Of a stretch of DNA of 64,000 bases, positions 1-10,545 are shown in pieces. The stretch spans positions 68,178,864-68,242,863 of the forward strand of contig CM066993.1 in NCBI GenBank assembly GCA_033977485.1, in the 5' to 3' direction. The translations under genes and the position numbers were made by a program. How positions within the stretch are numbered: the first letter of the stretch is position 1; every line of letters starts with the position of its first letter. This stretch comes from Hydrangea macrophylla (taxonomy: Eukaryota > Streptophyta > Magnoliopsida > Cornales > Hydrangeaceae). Under the pieces are notes generated by a model. It was not told the DNA's origin, ran no database searches, and saw only the letters and a program-made list of their open reading frames with translations.

Positions 1-583
1 TTTTGGTAGATATCTAGTTAAATGACCTTTTATGTATTGATATCTAGATAGTTGGTTTTGGATTGGGATAGTACAGTCTTACACATTCTTTTTGTATCTA
101 TGACATCCCGTTTATTCTTAAAACTGTCTTTTGAAATTATATAATATTGGTAACTTTTGACATCTATCTCACCAAATTATTTATGCTTGTATTTGAATTC
201 TTGATTGTATAATCTTGTTGATATTACTTCTTCTAATGATATTTGTATGTCTGTTTGTGTACTAACAGTTGGAAGATGGTGATAATTTTTTTATTGGTGA
301 TTCCCATACCCAACCCCTCCCCCCCCCCCCTCCCCAACCCCGTCCTTCAACTCACTCAAAGGGGGGGGGGGAGATCCTCTCCACTCTAGAGTTTTTATTG
401 ATGACAAAAGGGAAAGAATATCCATGTTGCTCTGTTCTTATAACGTATTAATCATGAACCCAAAATTATGACTTGTTTATCCACATGATCTTCAATTTGT
501 ATTATTTATTTTGTTTGGATTCACTTTTGTCATTATTTTTATCTCGGGCAACTAGTAGTTTGTCATCATCAAAAGGGGGAGAT
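1..583 (+). mobile_element. Copia (SIRE-like) retrotransposon, 3' internal region
   Basis: Non-coding 3' end of a Copia-type element whose coding part lies to the left of the window. The decisive feature is the polypurine tract AAAAGGGGGAGA at 571-582, preceded by TCATCATC and followed at once by the LTR start TGTTAG. This arrangement is typical of plant SIRE/Maximus Copia elements. A C-rich stretch (about 317-336) and an 11-base G run (361-371) lie inside. No convincing reading frame; a 60-codon frame across the C and G runs is low complexity. Confidence 0.7.
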
Positions 584-1754
584 TGTTAGCCCCAAGGGTT
601 TTACCTTAAGTAATTTTGATGACTAACAAACTATGAAATTGAGTTCTTATGTTTACCTTTAGTGTTTTGTCTAAACAGAGCTTTATAATCTTGATGGCTA
701 TTCAAAGGGAAGCTTCTTGAAAGATCATTTTACTTGTATTGTACTTATAGGACTCTTTGCAAAGTTAGTTAGATTGTTTCTCTAAGATAAGGGCTTAACA
801 ACTTTGATGAATCTTTAAAAACAAGAAAACTGTTTTTCATAGGAAAAACAGTTGACTGGACAATTTCCCAGTCGACTAGAACCTTCGAAGTTTAGTCGAC
901 CGTGAGTGAAACAAGTCGACTAATTTGTATTCTGAAAACACAGTTTCTATTTCAATGTCTTCAGTCGACCGAACCCTTCATTCAGTCGACTGGTTTAATG
1001 GCGCATTTCAAAGTATTTGAAATCCAGTCGATTGGATTGTAATCTTAGCCGACTGGATTACTGCGCAGAACAGTAATGACTCTATTTTTAGGGTTTTTCT
1101 TTAGCATTTATTGCTCCCAACTACATTAAACGATCCGATTTTTAAGAGAGAGAGGAAGTATATATACTAATTTGAATTTGGTTGTTGGGCAGTTAATCAA
1201 TTTCATTCAATACTCATTCATTGCAATCAAAGATTCAAGCCCTAGTTTGTGAGATTCATTCTACTTGCTCTAGTTTTTCATTGTAATTCCTTGAGAACAT
1301 TAAAGAGAGCTATTTATTGTTTCCATCTACTCTAAAAGAGAGTTCTCAGTCGTATTTTCAAACATACAATCATTTTCAAAAGTTGTAATGAAGGGTTGGT
1401 GTAAATCTTGCTCTAAATGAAGGTGTTCTTCATTGGAGAGGTAAAGAAGTTCAAGAAGAACTTGTAAGAGTGGTTTGATCTTTACCCAAAGAAGATTGTT
1501 TACTTGTAAGAGTGGTTTGATCTTCACCCAAAGAAGATTGTTTAGTAGAATCCTCAAGATGTATTCTTGAGGGGTGGATGTAGGCCATAGATTGCAGATT
1601 GTCGAACCACTTAAAAACTCGATTTGCAAATGTCTCTTTCCCTTTCTCTTTACTTACTATTTTTATTGGTTATTGTGGTTGATTAACTTTTAATTTGCCA
1701 TTAGTTGTTAGTAATCTTATTCACTCCCCTCTACGGATTACTTTTGGGCCAACA
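584..1754 (+). repeat. 3' LTR of the Copia element
   Basis: Begins TGTTAG directly after the polypurine tract and ends CCAACA at 1754, giving a short terminal inverted repeat (TGTTAG/CCAACA) as expected of an LTR. A likely TATA box (TATATATAC) sits near 1159-1167. About 100-290 bases upstream of it is a cluster of GTCGAC-centred words (about 878-1060), several reading CAGTCGACT. A 42-bp tandem duplication lies at 1461-1502 / 1503-1544. The 5' LTR is outside the window, so age and target duplication cannot be judged. Confidence 0.75.
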
Positions 1755-2476
1755 CAGCCTTTTGACAGGTGTCCATTGATGGTAAAAAAATGGCCATTTT
1801 ATTGTTATTTGGTACTATTTAGTAATTTTTTAAGGTTCTGTGTCATTTCATTTTAGCAAAATGTTATTTGATTAGAAACATTTTAAGCTACCTTTGGTAG
1901 TTACAATGTTGTATCGAATTGCACTCTTTTTTTTTTTCATTTTTTTTGCTTGAAATATGGAATAGAAGTCAAATTCAATTGTGTTCCATTAAAAAAATTC
2001 AATTGTTTGACTTTTAGTTTATGCATATCATAGAAAGACCCTTTAATTTTTTGGTGAGAGATATGCCATTTGTTGAAGCTATATAGTCTGATAATGACAT
2101 TTTGATGCATCTATGAATGTTAGGCTAAAGAAATGGATAAAGTTTAATTAGGCTTCAAAATGCTACACTTACACCAAATTCCACACTTAACACATTTTGA
2201 TCCTTGATTCATGTGGATTTCGTGTAAGACCCATGTGAGACTCACATGAAAATTACTGGAATCAAAGATCAGAACTACTGGATGTAACATTTGATGGGAA
2301 ATTTGATTTGAGTATAACATTACTTGCAGGCTAATAAATTAGGTTGATGAGAGCTTAAATAAATAAACTAGGCTATTTTGAAATGAGCTAGCCATGTCTA
2401 AGTAAAGCCACAGTACCACTCTAGCCAAAAAAAAAAAAAAAAAAGCCACAGTACCGAGGTGGAAGAGTAATAGAGT
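1755..2476. other. AT-rich non-coding stretch
   Basis: No gene seen. A weak imperfect inverted repeat at about 2160-2310 resembles the clearer MITE at 27475-27650 (shared TCCTTGATT and ACTCACATG-like parts) and may be a decayed member. A pure A run lies at about 2427-2444. Confidence 0.4.
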
Positions 2477-2860
2477 AGGGTAAATTATACTTTATACCCT
2501 TATAGTTTGAGTGTGATTTCACTTTGGTCCCTACAATTTTAATTGTCAATTTGATCCTTACAATTTAGTTTAGGCTTAATGTAGTCCAAGTATCAATTTT
2601 TCTTACAATTTTTGACAAATTTAGGTTCATTACAAGTGTATAAAGTGTAATTTTACTAAGTAAATTTATCATTATGCCCCTAATGATACCACACGTGTGT
2701 ATCACATGACCTATTCATGTTAAAGATTGCAAGAGATTATCGTGAATCTACTACATAGAACTTGAACTAAAACTATAAGAATCAAATGGCAAAATTGAAA
2801 CTGCAAAGACCAAAGTGAAATCGCACTCAAACTATAAGGGTACGAAATATAATTTACCCT
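2477..2860. mobile_element. MITE, Mutator-like, with target duplication
   Basis: Non-autonomous element of 384 bp. Terminal inverted repeats of about 55 bp begin AGGGTAAATTATA on the left and end TATAATTTACCCT on the right; they continue inward through the matching parts CCCTTATAGTTTGAGTG and TTTCACTTTGGTC. It is flanked by the direct repeat AATAGAGT(A) at 2469-2476(7) and 2861-2868(9). An 8-9 bp target duplication with long terminal repeats fits Mutator-like MITEs; hAT (8 bp) is the alternative. No coding capacity. Confidence 0.85.
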
Positions 2861-3701
2861 AATAGAGTATTAAAAGCAAGGGCGGACATGTGATGAGGTC
2901 ATGGAGTGATTTATCGAACAAAAAAAAATGAGGTCATGGGGTGATTCATCCATTCAAAAGAGGGTTAGTTAGTATAAAGACCAAATTATTGGACTTTTTT
3001 AACAATTAGGCCAGACCAATACACTTTTCAAAAATAACTGTATTTTCTTTAGACAATTTTGCCCTTAAATCTAGTAGAAATGACCGATTTTGCATGTCTG
3101 TTAACTCTCCCCAAGATCTCGCTCAAATGTTAACTGTCCCAAAAATCTCGTTCAAACAGCCACAATCACGGACTATATTGAAGGCATTTGAAAATCAAAC
3201 AGGAATCTAGCTTCATCATTCCACATTTATCCGAAAATCAATATATATATATATATTCCACAGTATATGGCGATAAACAACGACGACGAGCTCCATTGAT
3301 TCATTTCCCTTCTACTGTTGTCGACTGATTGATGGGTTGTAAAGTTATGTGGTTTTGTGATTTCCAAACATTTCGTATGAAAATTTGGGGTTTTGCTTTT
3401 GCCTATTTGGGTTTCAGGAATTTTGGGATTTTTTTATAAAATAAAAAAAAAAAAACTTACTTTGAAACATCACTTTGACATGTAAAAATTTGATGACGAT
3501 GAACACATTGTCTTTTCTGGCCAACGTTGCAAATCTAGTATGGTGGTGTCGATTTTGAATGTATGTGCAAGAATTTGAAATTTCATACAAAAATGTGGAT
3601 TCTCGTATTGGATTTGTATTCTCATATGAATTTTCATTGGGGTTTCATCGAAACAGTATTACTTGGTTCAGAAAATTAGGGTTTTTTCTTGAAAAATTGT
3701 G

Positions 3702-4640
3702 ATTGAGGGTACTTGAAATTTCACATTGTTCATAAAAAACAATTTGATTCCATGTGCAATGTGAAATTTCACATGCTCAAAAATTTCATGGTGTGATATG
3801 AAATATCACATTCTTCTTACCCCCAATTTCACATTTCATGGTGTGATATGAAATTTCACATGCTCATAATGAGTTGCTTATTATTCAATCACATGGGTAA
3901 TTTCTGAAAATGAAAACAGAATTAGGTTTGTTGATTGAGGTATCTGAAATTTCACATTGTTCATAAGAACAATTTGATTCCATGTGCAATGTGAAGTTTC
4001 ACATGCTCAAAAGTTTCATGGTGTAATATGAAATTTCACATTCTTCTTACCCCCAATTTCACATTTCATGGTGTGATATGAAATTTCACATGCTTATTAT
4101 TCAATCACATGGGTAATTTTGGAAAATGAAAACAGAATTAGGTTTGTTGAATGAGGTATCTAAAATTTCACATTGTTCACAAGGATAAATTGATTTGCAT
4201 GTGCAATGTGAAATTTTATCAGATCAAAAAAATTCATTGTGTGATTTGAAATTTGACATGGTTCTTACCCAAGTTATAGCATCAATCTTTCAATATTTTT
4301 TTTTCTGATAAATGTATACATGTGACTAAATTTCGTTTGATCAAATGTGGCTTATAATGATTTTCTTATTTTTGACGCACGTGGGGAGTTTTAGAAATGG
4401 GATAGAACAAGTTTTTTTGATTGGGGTACCTGAAATCTCACATAGTACATAAGAAACAATTCCATGTGCAATTTGAAATTTTATATGATCAAAAATTTTC
4501 CTTGTGTGGTATGAAATTTGACATGGTTCTTATCCCAAATATACCATTGAACTTGCAAATTTTTCTAAAAAATGTATACATGTGACAAAATTTCATTTGA
4601 TCAACATGTGCCTCATAATGATTTCCTTATTATTGAAGCA
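3702..4640 (+). repeat. Diverged tandem array, four units of about 215-270 bp
   Basis: Units begin near 3702, 3932, 4150 and 4419 with variants of GATTGAGGTATCTGAAATTTC. Each contains several TGTGAAATTTCACA-like palindromes (an exact copy at 3760-3773), CATGTGCAATGTGAA and CACATGGGTAATTTT-like parts. The first two units are close to each other; units 3 and 4 are more diverged and resemble each other in carrying an extra ATGTATACATGTGAC segment (about 4311 and 4572). The array runs into the first open frame of the ULP1-like gene. Confidence 0.75.
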
Positions 4641-5258
4641 CATGATTCAAGGAGTGTTGGAGGGACGAAGCCACGACAACCAATACGTCCTGTAGCACAA
4701 GGACGATGTAATGTAGTAAGTTTTGCACTCATCAAAAAATTAGCCCTGAGGGAGGAACTTTTAATTGAGCTATGGAAGACACCATTTTGGCACTTGATTA
4801 ATGCCTATATTAGCGGAAGAGTGACACATACAAGGAAGTTTGATGAGCTCACAGTGCGTTTAACTAAAAATTTCGAGCCGGACGATAATACATTCTTGAT
4901 TGGTCATAAAAAAGTAATGTTACAATCGACCGATATCAAGTTGATTTTTGGTATTGTTTGTGGAACACAGAAAATGGACACAGCATATGCCTCGAGAAAT
5001 TATCCCCCCAAATATAACTCGTTGTTCGTTAAATGAAGATTTCCCAGCATTGATGATCTCAAGGTCCCAATGATCAAGACATCATCGTTGAATACTGTAG
5101 CTGGTAAAACACGAGAGGATATTACGGATGTTGTACGGATGTTATGTTTGTACATTTGCGAGTCAATGTTGTTTGCTGCTGCGGGGATTAGGGTGAGATG
5201 GGGTTTCATCAGATACATAGAGGACATCGAAACAATGTATGAATATGTGAAATCCTAG
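4572..5258 (+). pseudogene. ULP1-like MULE gene, N-terminal part (DUF1985-like), with in-frame stop
   Basis: Open frame of 154 codons ending at TGA 5034-5036; the same frame stays open to 5256-5258. The central part (WKTPFWHLINAY ... DDNTFLIGHKKV ... DIKLIFGIVCGT) resembles the N-terminal domain (DUF1985 / plant-mobile-domain type) that precedes the protease domain in transposon-borne ULP1 proteins. The first 25 or so residues are encoded by the last unit of the upstream tandem array, so the true exon start may be further in. The TGA could come from a CGA codon by C-to-T change. I infer that this exon belongs to the same gene as the protease exons at 8.7-9.6 kb; splice sites were not proven. 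Confidence 0.55.
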
Positions 5259-5621
5259 GTAACCTAATGACTTCGATTAAAAAGGCAAACAATGATCCAT
5301 CAAAAGTCACGGGTTGCATAGTTGCATTACAGGTGATGTAAATTATATGCAATTTAATGTAATTGTTTGAGTTATACTCTTCACTAATTTTAGTTCCCCC
5401 AATGCTGTATTGGTTATGTGAGCACACGATATTGGAACCAACAATCATAACAAGCGGTCCTGTTGCACTCCGTAAGATACCACATTTCATAAAGTGGGAT
5501 CTTTTTAAGTTGAACTAGATACTGTTGGATAGGGGTCTTATGAGCTTGACACCCGATGAGGTTAGCACTTCACCATTTTGATATAAAAATTTAGAAATTA
5601 CTCTTGTGTTATTAATGTTCC

Positions 5622-6180
5622 TTTTGTCACATATATGAAATTTCATATCCACACCTGTCCCATTAACATTGAAAGGGAAACTACATTGACAGGGCAGAAA
5701 AACTTTATTCATGAAGATAACCTGAAATTTCACAGCTAGTAAAACATTCTAAAATTTTATAGCTGAAAATTAAAATCAACCTTGAAAACTCATAAATTGG
5801 ATACATTTTTGTCACAGATGTGAAATTTCATATTAATACCTGTCCCATTAAACACTCAAAAAGAAAATTCCGCATGACAATGACTGAAATCTCACATTCA
5901 TGAAGACACTATGAAAATTCACAGTGGCTAAAACTCATACTTGGATATTATTTTGTCATATATGTGAAGTTTCACATTCATACCTGTCCCATTAGCATTG
6001 AAAGGAAAATTTCTCATTGAAAAGGGGGCTGAAAATTTGCATTCATGAATATAATTTGAAAAATCACGACTGGAAAAACAATCTAAAATTTCATATTAGC
6101 ATATTAAACTCAACATTGAAAACTCATACTTGATACTATTTTGTCATAGATATGAAAATCCTCATTTCACAAAACACTTG
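5622..6180 (+). repeat. Diverged repeats in the ULP1-like gene intron
   Basis: Related segments begin near 5622, 5806, 5953 and 6141, each with TTTGTCA, then a (T)ATGAAATTTCATAT-type palindrome; the first three continue into ACCTGTCCCATTA. Spacing is 184, 147 and 188 bp. No coding potential. The repeats carry the same palindromic word as the rest of the element but are a different unit from the array at 3702-4640. Confidence 0.55.
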
Positions 6181-6248
6181 AAACTATTTTTTTTTTTTAC
6201 ATTTTATAGACTTAAAATTCCATACACCAATTAGCGTTTTTACACATT

Positions 6249-7769
6249 ATGGTGCAAGTGAATCCTGAAGAACTAGATGTGACCTTGGTTGAGATTAAGG
6301 AGTATGATTGGACTATGCGAAGACTTCAATGTAAAGGGAAGAGTGGTAAACTTGTTGAAAGTGAAGCAAATGCAGAGGTAGTAAGGACAAATGACAAAGT
6401 TGAAGAAAGCATCGAGAATATTGTTGTTCAGGACAACAATATCACACTAGCTAATAGTTCAATCAGTCGTGGTAGGAATATTGATAGTGAATCGTATGGT
6501 ATAAACAAGGAGCAAGAAGTAGCACCTCATCATGCATGCAACTTGGACCCACCAAATTCCCCATGTAATAGCAACACACAAGAGGTGTATGTTGGTGAGC
6601 ACGGTGTAGATTGTAAAAAAAAATGAGATGGATAGTGAAAGTGATACGGTATACATGGAAAATACATATGAGGGGACTCAGATTCCAAACAACATCAGGG
6701 ATGCGGCTGAGAAAGATGATCAAGTACCAGAAGGCAACAAAGGTGCTGAAGACATATCGTGTGGTATTGATGTCGAAAACATGCAATGTGAGCAAGGTGT
6801 TAATCATAAAACAACTAAGGATGTTGGCGGTTGGTCAATTAACATTGATGTGATTTGGAAGACTTCAGATTTCTACACACCTCTAAAGCTAACAGCTGAT
6901 GTATGGGGGGTCAAAACAAATGCCAATGATGCAATACCTAAAGTAATGACTTCAACAATGATAATAACGAACCTGTTGGCCACAATCCATTGGGCCACAT
7001 CCTGAAGCCGGTTAGTGTTGCAACGTCCGATACATCCAAAGGAGTACAGGGATTGGCTCGTGAGAATGCACATGCCAATGATGCAATACCTAAAGTAATT
7101 GACTTCAACAATGATAATAACGAACCTGTTGGCCACAGTCCATTAGGCCACATCCTGAAGCTAGTTAGTGTTGCAACGTCCGATACATCCAAAGGAGTAC
7201 AGGGATTGGCTCATGAGAATGCACTCCTCAAAATTCAGGTGTCTAATTTGGAGAGCCAACTGAGAAAAATGATAGAGGGCTATGCCTTCAAGGAAAACAA
7301 TTATGAAGAACTTCGTATATTGTACGTAGATGAACTCTGTCAGGAGTACACACAAAAACCATCAAGTGAACTGGAAAAATTGGCTGCAGAGAATAGAATA
7401 CTCACAGATCAAATTAGGTTAAAGGACAAAGAGATTGAGACACTGCAAATAGAGATAAAAAGGCAGAAAGCACTGAAGAGACAGTTGGAAGTTGAACTAA
7501 GTAGGCTTAAAGTTAACCAACAACTACAAAATGTTCATAATTCCTCTCATTGCTTTGTCATATACATGTGTGAAATTTCACATTCATGTCATATTACAAT
7601 ATGTTGTGAGCAAGGTGTTGAAAATAGCTGTGATGTGAATTTCACGTATCGAAATTCCATTCATGTGATGGTACAATGTGATGTGATATTTCGCATTGTT
7701 TTGTCAGTTGGCATTGTAATTAGTTACAAGACTAACTCCCTTGTTTTCGTCTACTGTAAATTCTTATAG
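6249..7769 (+). pseudogene. ULP1-like MULE gene, middle coiled-coil part, frameshifted
   Basis: Three overlapping frames read as one damaged coding region: 6249-6626, 6628-7005 and 6990-7769. The first shift lies in a run of about ten A at 6614-6623. The second is a single missing T in the first of two tandem 51-codon repeats (6921-7072 against 7073-7222; period 152 instead of 153). The protein is acidic at first, then from about 7225 strongly heptad-like and rich in Glu, Lys, Leu and Gln (SELEKLAAENRILTDQIRLK), a predicted coiled coil. No catalytic motif. The last 60 codons run into palindrome-rich DNA and are probably intron. Confidence 0.55.
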
Positions 7770-7983
7770 GAATCTGCGAAAAAAAAATCATGTTGGATCA
7801 CCAGAAGAATGAAGATTCAACCCTCTAGTTGAACGCAGACATACCTGTTCAATGGTCTGAAAACACACGAGTTTAGTATTTATATATAACTTGTGTGAAA
7901 TTTCAGTACAATTAGTTGTGCCACTGACTAACATGTATTACCATGTATCTATGTCTTACTACTTCTTATAGGGAGCCACTACT

Positions 7984-8361
7984 ATGAACAATCTTGCAGT
8001 ACCAATGAAAAGGGGGCGTGAACATCCCGACTCCCCGTTTAAAGAAAGAAGGACACCATTCGTTGTCAGAAATGTGAGGAACAAAACAAGGAAACCAACC
8101 AGAAAGAGTGGATATTTTTACCCTAATTCGAGAATATCAAATCAACAAGAGAAGGGAAAACAACACCAAGAGGTGGGGGACCTTGGAGTTTCGGATACAA
8201 CAACGCCTGCTTCGGAAGAGGAAAATTACATTGAGGTGGGTGCAGAAAGTGATGTGGGGATGGAAAAAATAGAAAAAATAGGTCTTCGTTATGGATACAA
8301 GCAGATTGCAAGTAGCCATGAATGTGGTATACATGAACTTTGGGGTTTTAAAAGATCGTAG
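7984..8361 (+). pseudogene. ULP1-like MULE gene, basic linker exon
   Basis: Frame of 125 codons right after a splice-acceptor-like CTTCTTATAG. The N-terminal half is very basic (KRGREHPDSPFKERR, RNKTRKPTRKS), compatible with a nuclear localisation signal, and the C-terminal half acidic. It lies between the coiled-coil part and the protease exons in the same orientation, so I treat it as an exon of the same gene. The reading frame changes near 8300-8420. No domain recognised with certainty. Confidence 0.4.
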
Positions 8362-8718
8362 GGCGATCATGTTCCTACTAGTTAAATTGCCAGTGTACAA
8401 TCTATTGCAACAACACATTAAGGTATTGATCAACTACATTCTACTATGCTTATATACATGTAGAATCAAAACAAAAAAAAACTATCCATCTGTGTAATCC
8501 AACCAATTCAAATCACAAAACAGGACCCAAGTGTATAAAATGGAGGAGGGACCGTAAGTCTTGTAGACATTTTTGCAATTATTGTGGGGTAGGAAATTGG
8601 AAATAATTTTGTTTATCTATGCTAATTTGTTGATTACAATTAGAATTTTCGTTACATCAAATGCAAAAAATTCATATGATGTGTCAATGTACTAAGCTAA
8701 GTTTCTAATTATAATTCA

Positions 8719-9590
8719 TAGGTTGTCGATTGTTATGCTGAGTCACTTATGTTAAGCCAGTCATCTGTAGAGACACAAAGTAACAACAATGAAAAGTCGT
8801 TTATATTCCGAAGCCTGGGCTTGGTATATAACTATATATCTTATCGACACAATCATTCTCACACCACCCCCACCCCCTACACAAATTTATTTGCCTCATC
8901 TAACGATACTATGTTTGGCTGTATATACAATGTGTAGCAATGGGATAGGAACAAGAACACAAGTTACTTGCAGAAATTCATTGACCCACACCTTGGCAGC
9001 TATTCTGCTGGTTATAGGTACCAACACTTCCCTCTACTATCATCGTCTGGGCGAGTCGGGAAGCACTGGACACTAGCTATTTTTGACCTTGAAATATCGA
9101 GTTGGGATTTCTACAACTCACTTAGACCAAGGACAAACGCCCAGAAAGATTCGTATCAAGTTGACATTGAAGACATGGTAATTCAATCGGCAAACCATGT
9201 ACTTTTGATTTACCTTTCATGTTATTATTGTAATAATCATCGACCACACAATTGCAAAAAAACTACTATCAAGAATACCTCTTCAAAAGGCGTGATCAAG
9301 GACTCAATTAGCTAGAGACGCAAGAGATGATTTACGATATTCATGAAGTGGAAAATGCACCACAACAAATTCACGGCTCGCTCGATTGCGGTGTCATAGT
9401 ATGCCATGTGATGAAACTGATATTCCAACACATGAATGTCACCTCTGAATGTGACGCCCTACAAGCTCGTGCAGAATTGGTACGTGATCTGCTAACCACT
9501 CCTGGAAGGTCCTGGACCATCGAACAACATCAAGTACTGAAGCAAGCTCGGGAGAAGAAGATTAGGGTGACAAAACTCATGAAGAAATAA
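8719..9590 (+). pseudogene. ULP1-like cysteine protease domain (C48), split exons
   Basis: SUMO-protease-like (peptidase C48) domain. The exon at about 8960-9178 encodes GKHWTLAIFDLEISSWDFYNSL: His at 9064-9066 before Trp is the catalytic-type His, and the Asp in the following strand fits the family. It ends at a donor-like GTAATTC (9179). The last exon (about 9300-9590) encodes PQQIHGSLDCGVIVCHVMKL, the Gln and Cys of the active site (Cys codon 9387-9389), and ends in a basic tail. An upstream piece (8719-8830, CYAESLMLSQSS) also fits. All key residues seem present, but the upstream stop and frameshifts make the gene a likely pseudogene. ULP1 enzymes remove SUMO from proteins; the role of transposon-borne copies is not established. 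Confidence 0.65.
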
Positions 9591-10545
9591 AATCTTTCAA
9601 TTCCATCTTTTGGACATTGTCTATATTTTTTTAGCATTGGATATGGATATGTGGAAAACAATCTTAGGTCTTTTATGTAGATGTTTTTGTAAAGGTACTA
9701 AATGTTTTGGGAATGAAATGTATATATATCTGCGTTTGAGACCTACATATTGCACATCAATTTGCTGTAACCCTGTGCAGAATAGTTGGGCAGAATAGAT
9801 GTTTGCATGTCGATTATTATACGTCTTTGAAACTTCACATTACACTGAAAAAGATTTCATTGTTAACTTTGAAAAAACAAACTAAAAGCATGTAAGAATT
9901 CACGTCAAAATCAAAATTAAGTTGGTCACAAAACATGTTGTTTTAAATGTGAAATTTCAAACCCAAATGGTAAAGGTGAAAAAAGTTGAACATTGTGACT
10001 GGGAAGAATTTCAACATTGTGAGGTGTAATGTGAAAATGACGGAAAATATTTATAACATTTTCTTGGATGTTTTAGGAGACAAGAACATGTTCTATAGTT
10101 TATAAGTAAACTTCTATGAAATTTTATCATTTGTTTAATTCTAACCTCTGTGAAATTTCACTATATCTAAGTTGAAATTTTACATTACATTGAAAAAAAA
10201 TTGACAATATACCAAAGATTTCACACCATCACATTATTCAACATCTCAGTATTCGACTATGGAAAATTCTCATTAGCACAAAAATTTCGCACCATACCAT
10301 TCAGATGTTAAGCACGATTCACATATGTGTTGTAAACAAAAATCATAGGACTTGAATGAAAAAACAAGTGATGGATAAAAAAATTGAATTGAAAAGGGAA
10401 CAACGAAGCAACACAATTGGTTTTCAGTATGAAAATTCACACACTAGATGGGGGATACTATTAAGAAACCAAAACAAAGAAACAAAAAAGGGGATAAAAA
10501 GGAACAAATAAAAAAAGAATAGTGAGGCATACTGCGTAATACATG
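9591..10545. other. Non-coding spacer between the two MULE genes
   Basis: Lies between the 3' ends of the convergent ULP1-like (+) and transposase (-) genes. AT-rich, with GTGAAATTTCA-like words near 9831, 9948 and 10152. No gene seen. Confidence 0.5.

Noticed and set aside
269..451. Open frame of 60 codons with poly-Pro
   Set aside because: It is produced by a C run and a G run in the 3' region of the Copia element; no domain and no other support.
5000..5733. Minus-strand frames of 72-93 codons over the ULP1-like gene
   Set aside because: No domain similarity; antisense to the DUF1985-like exon and to intron repeats.
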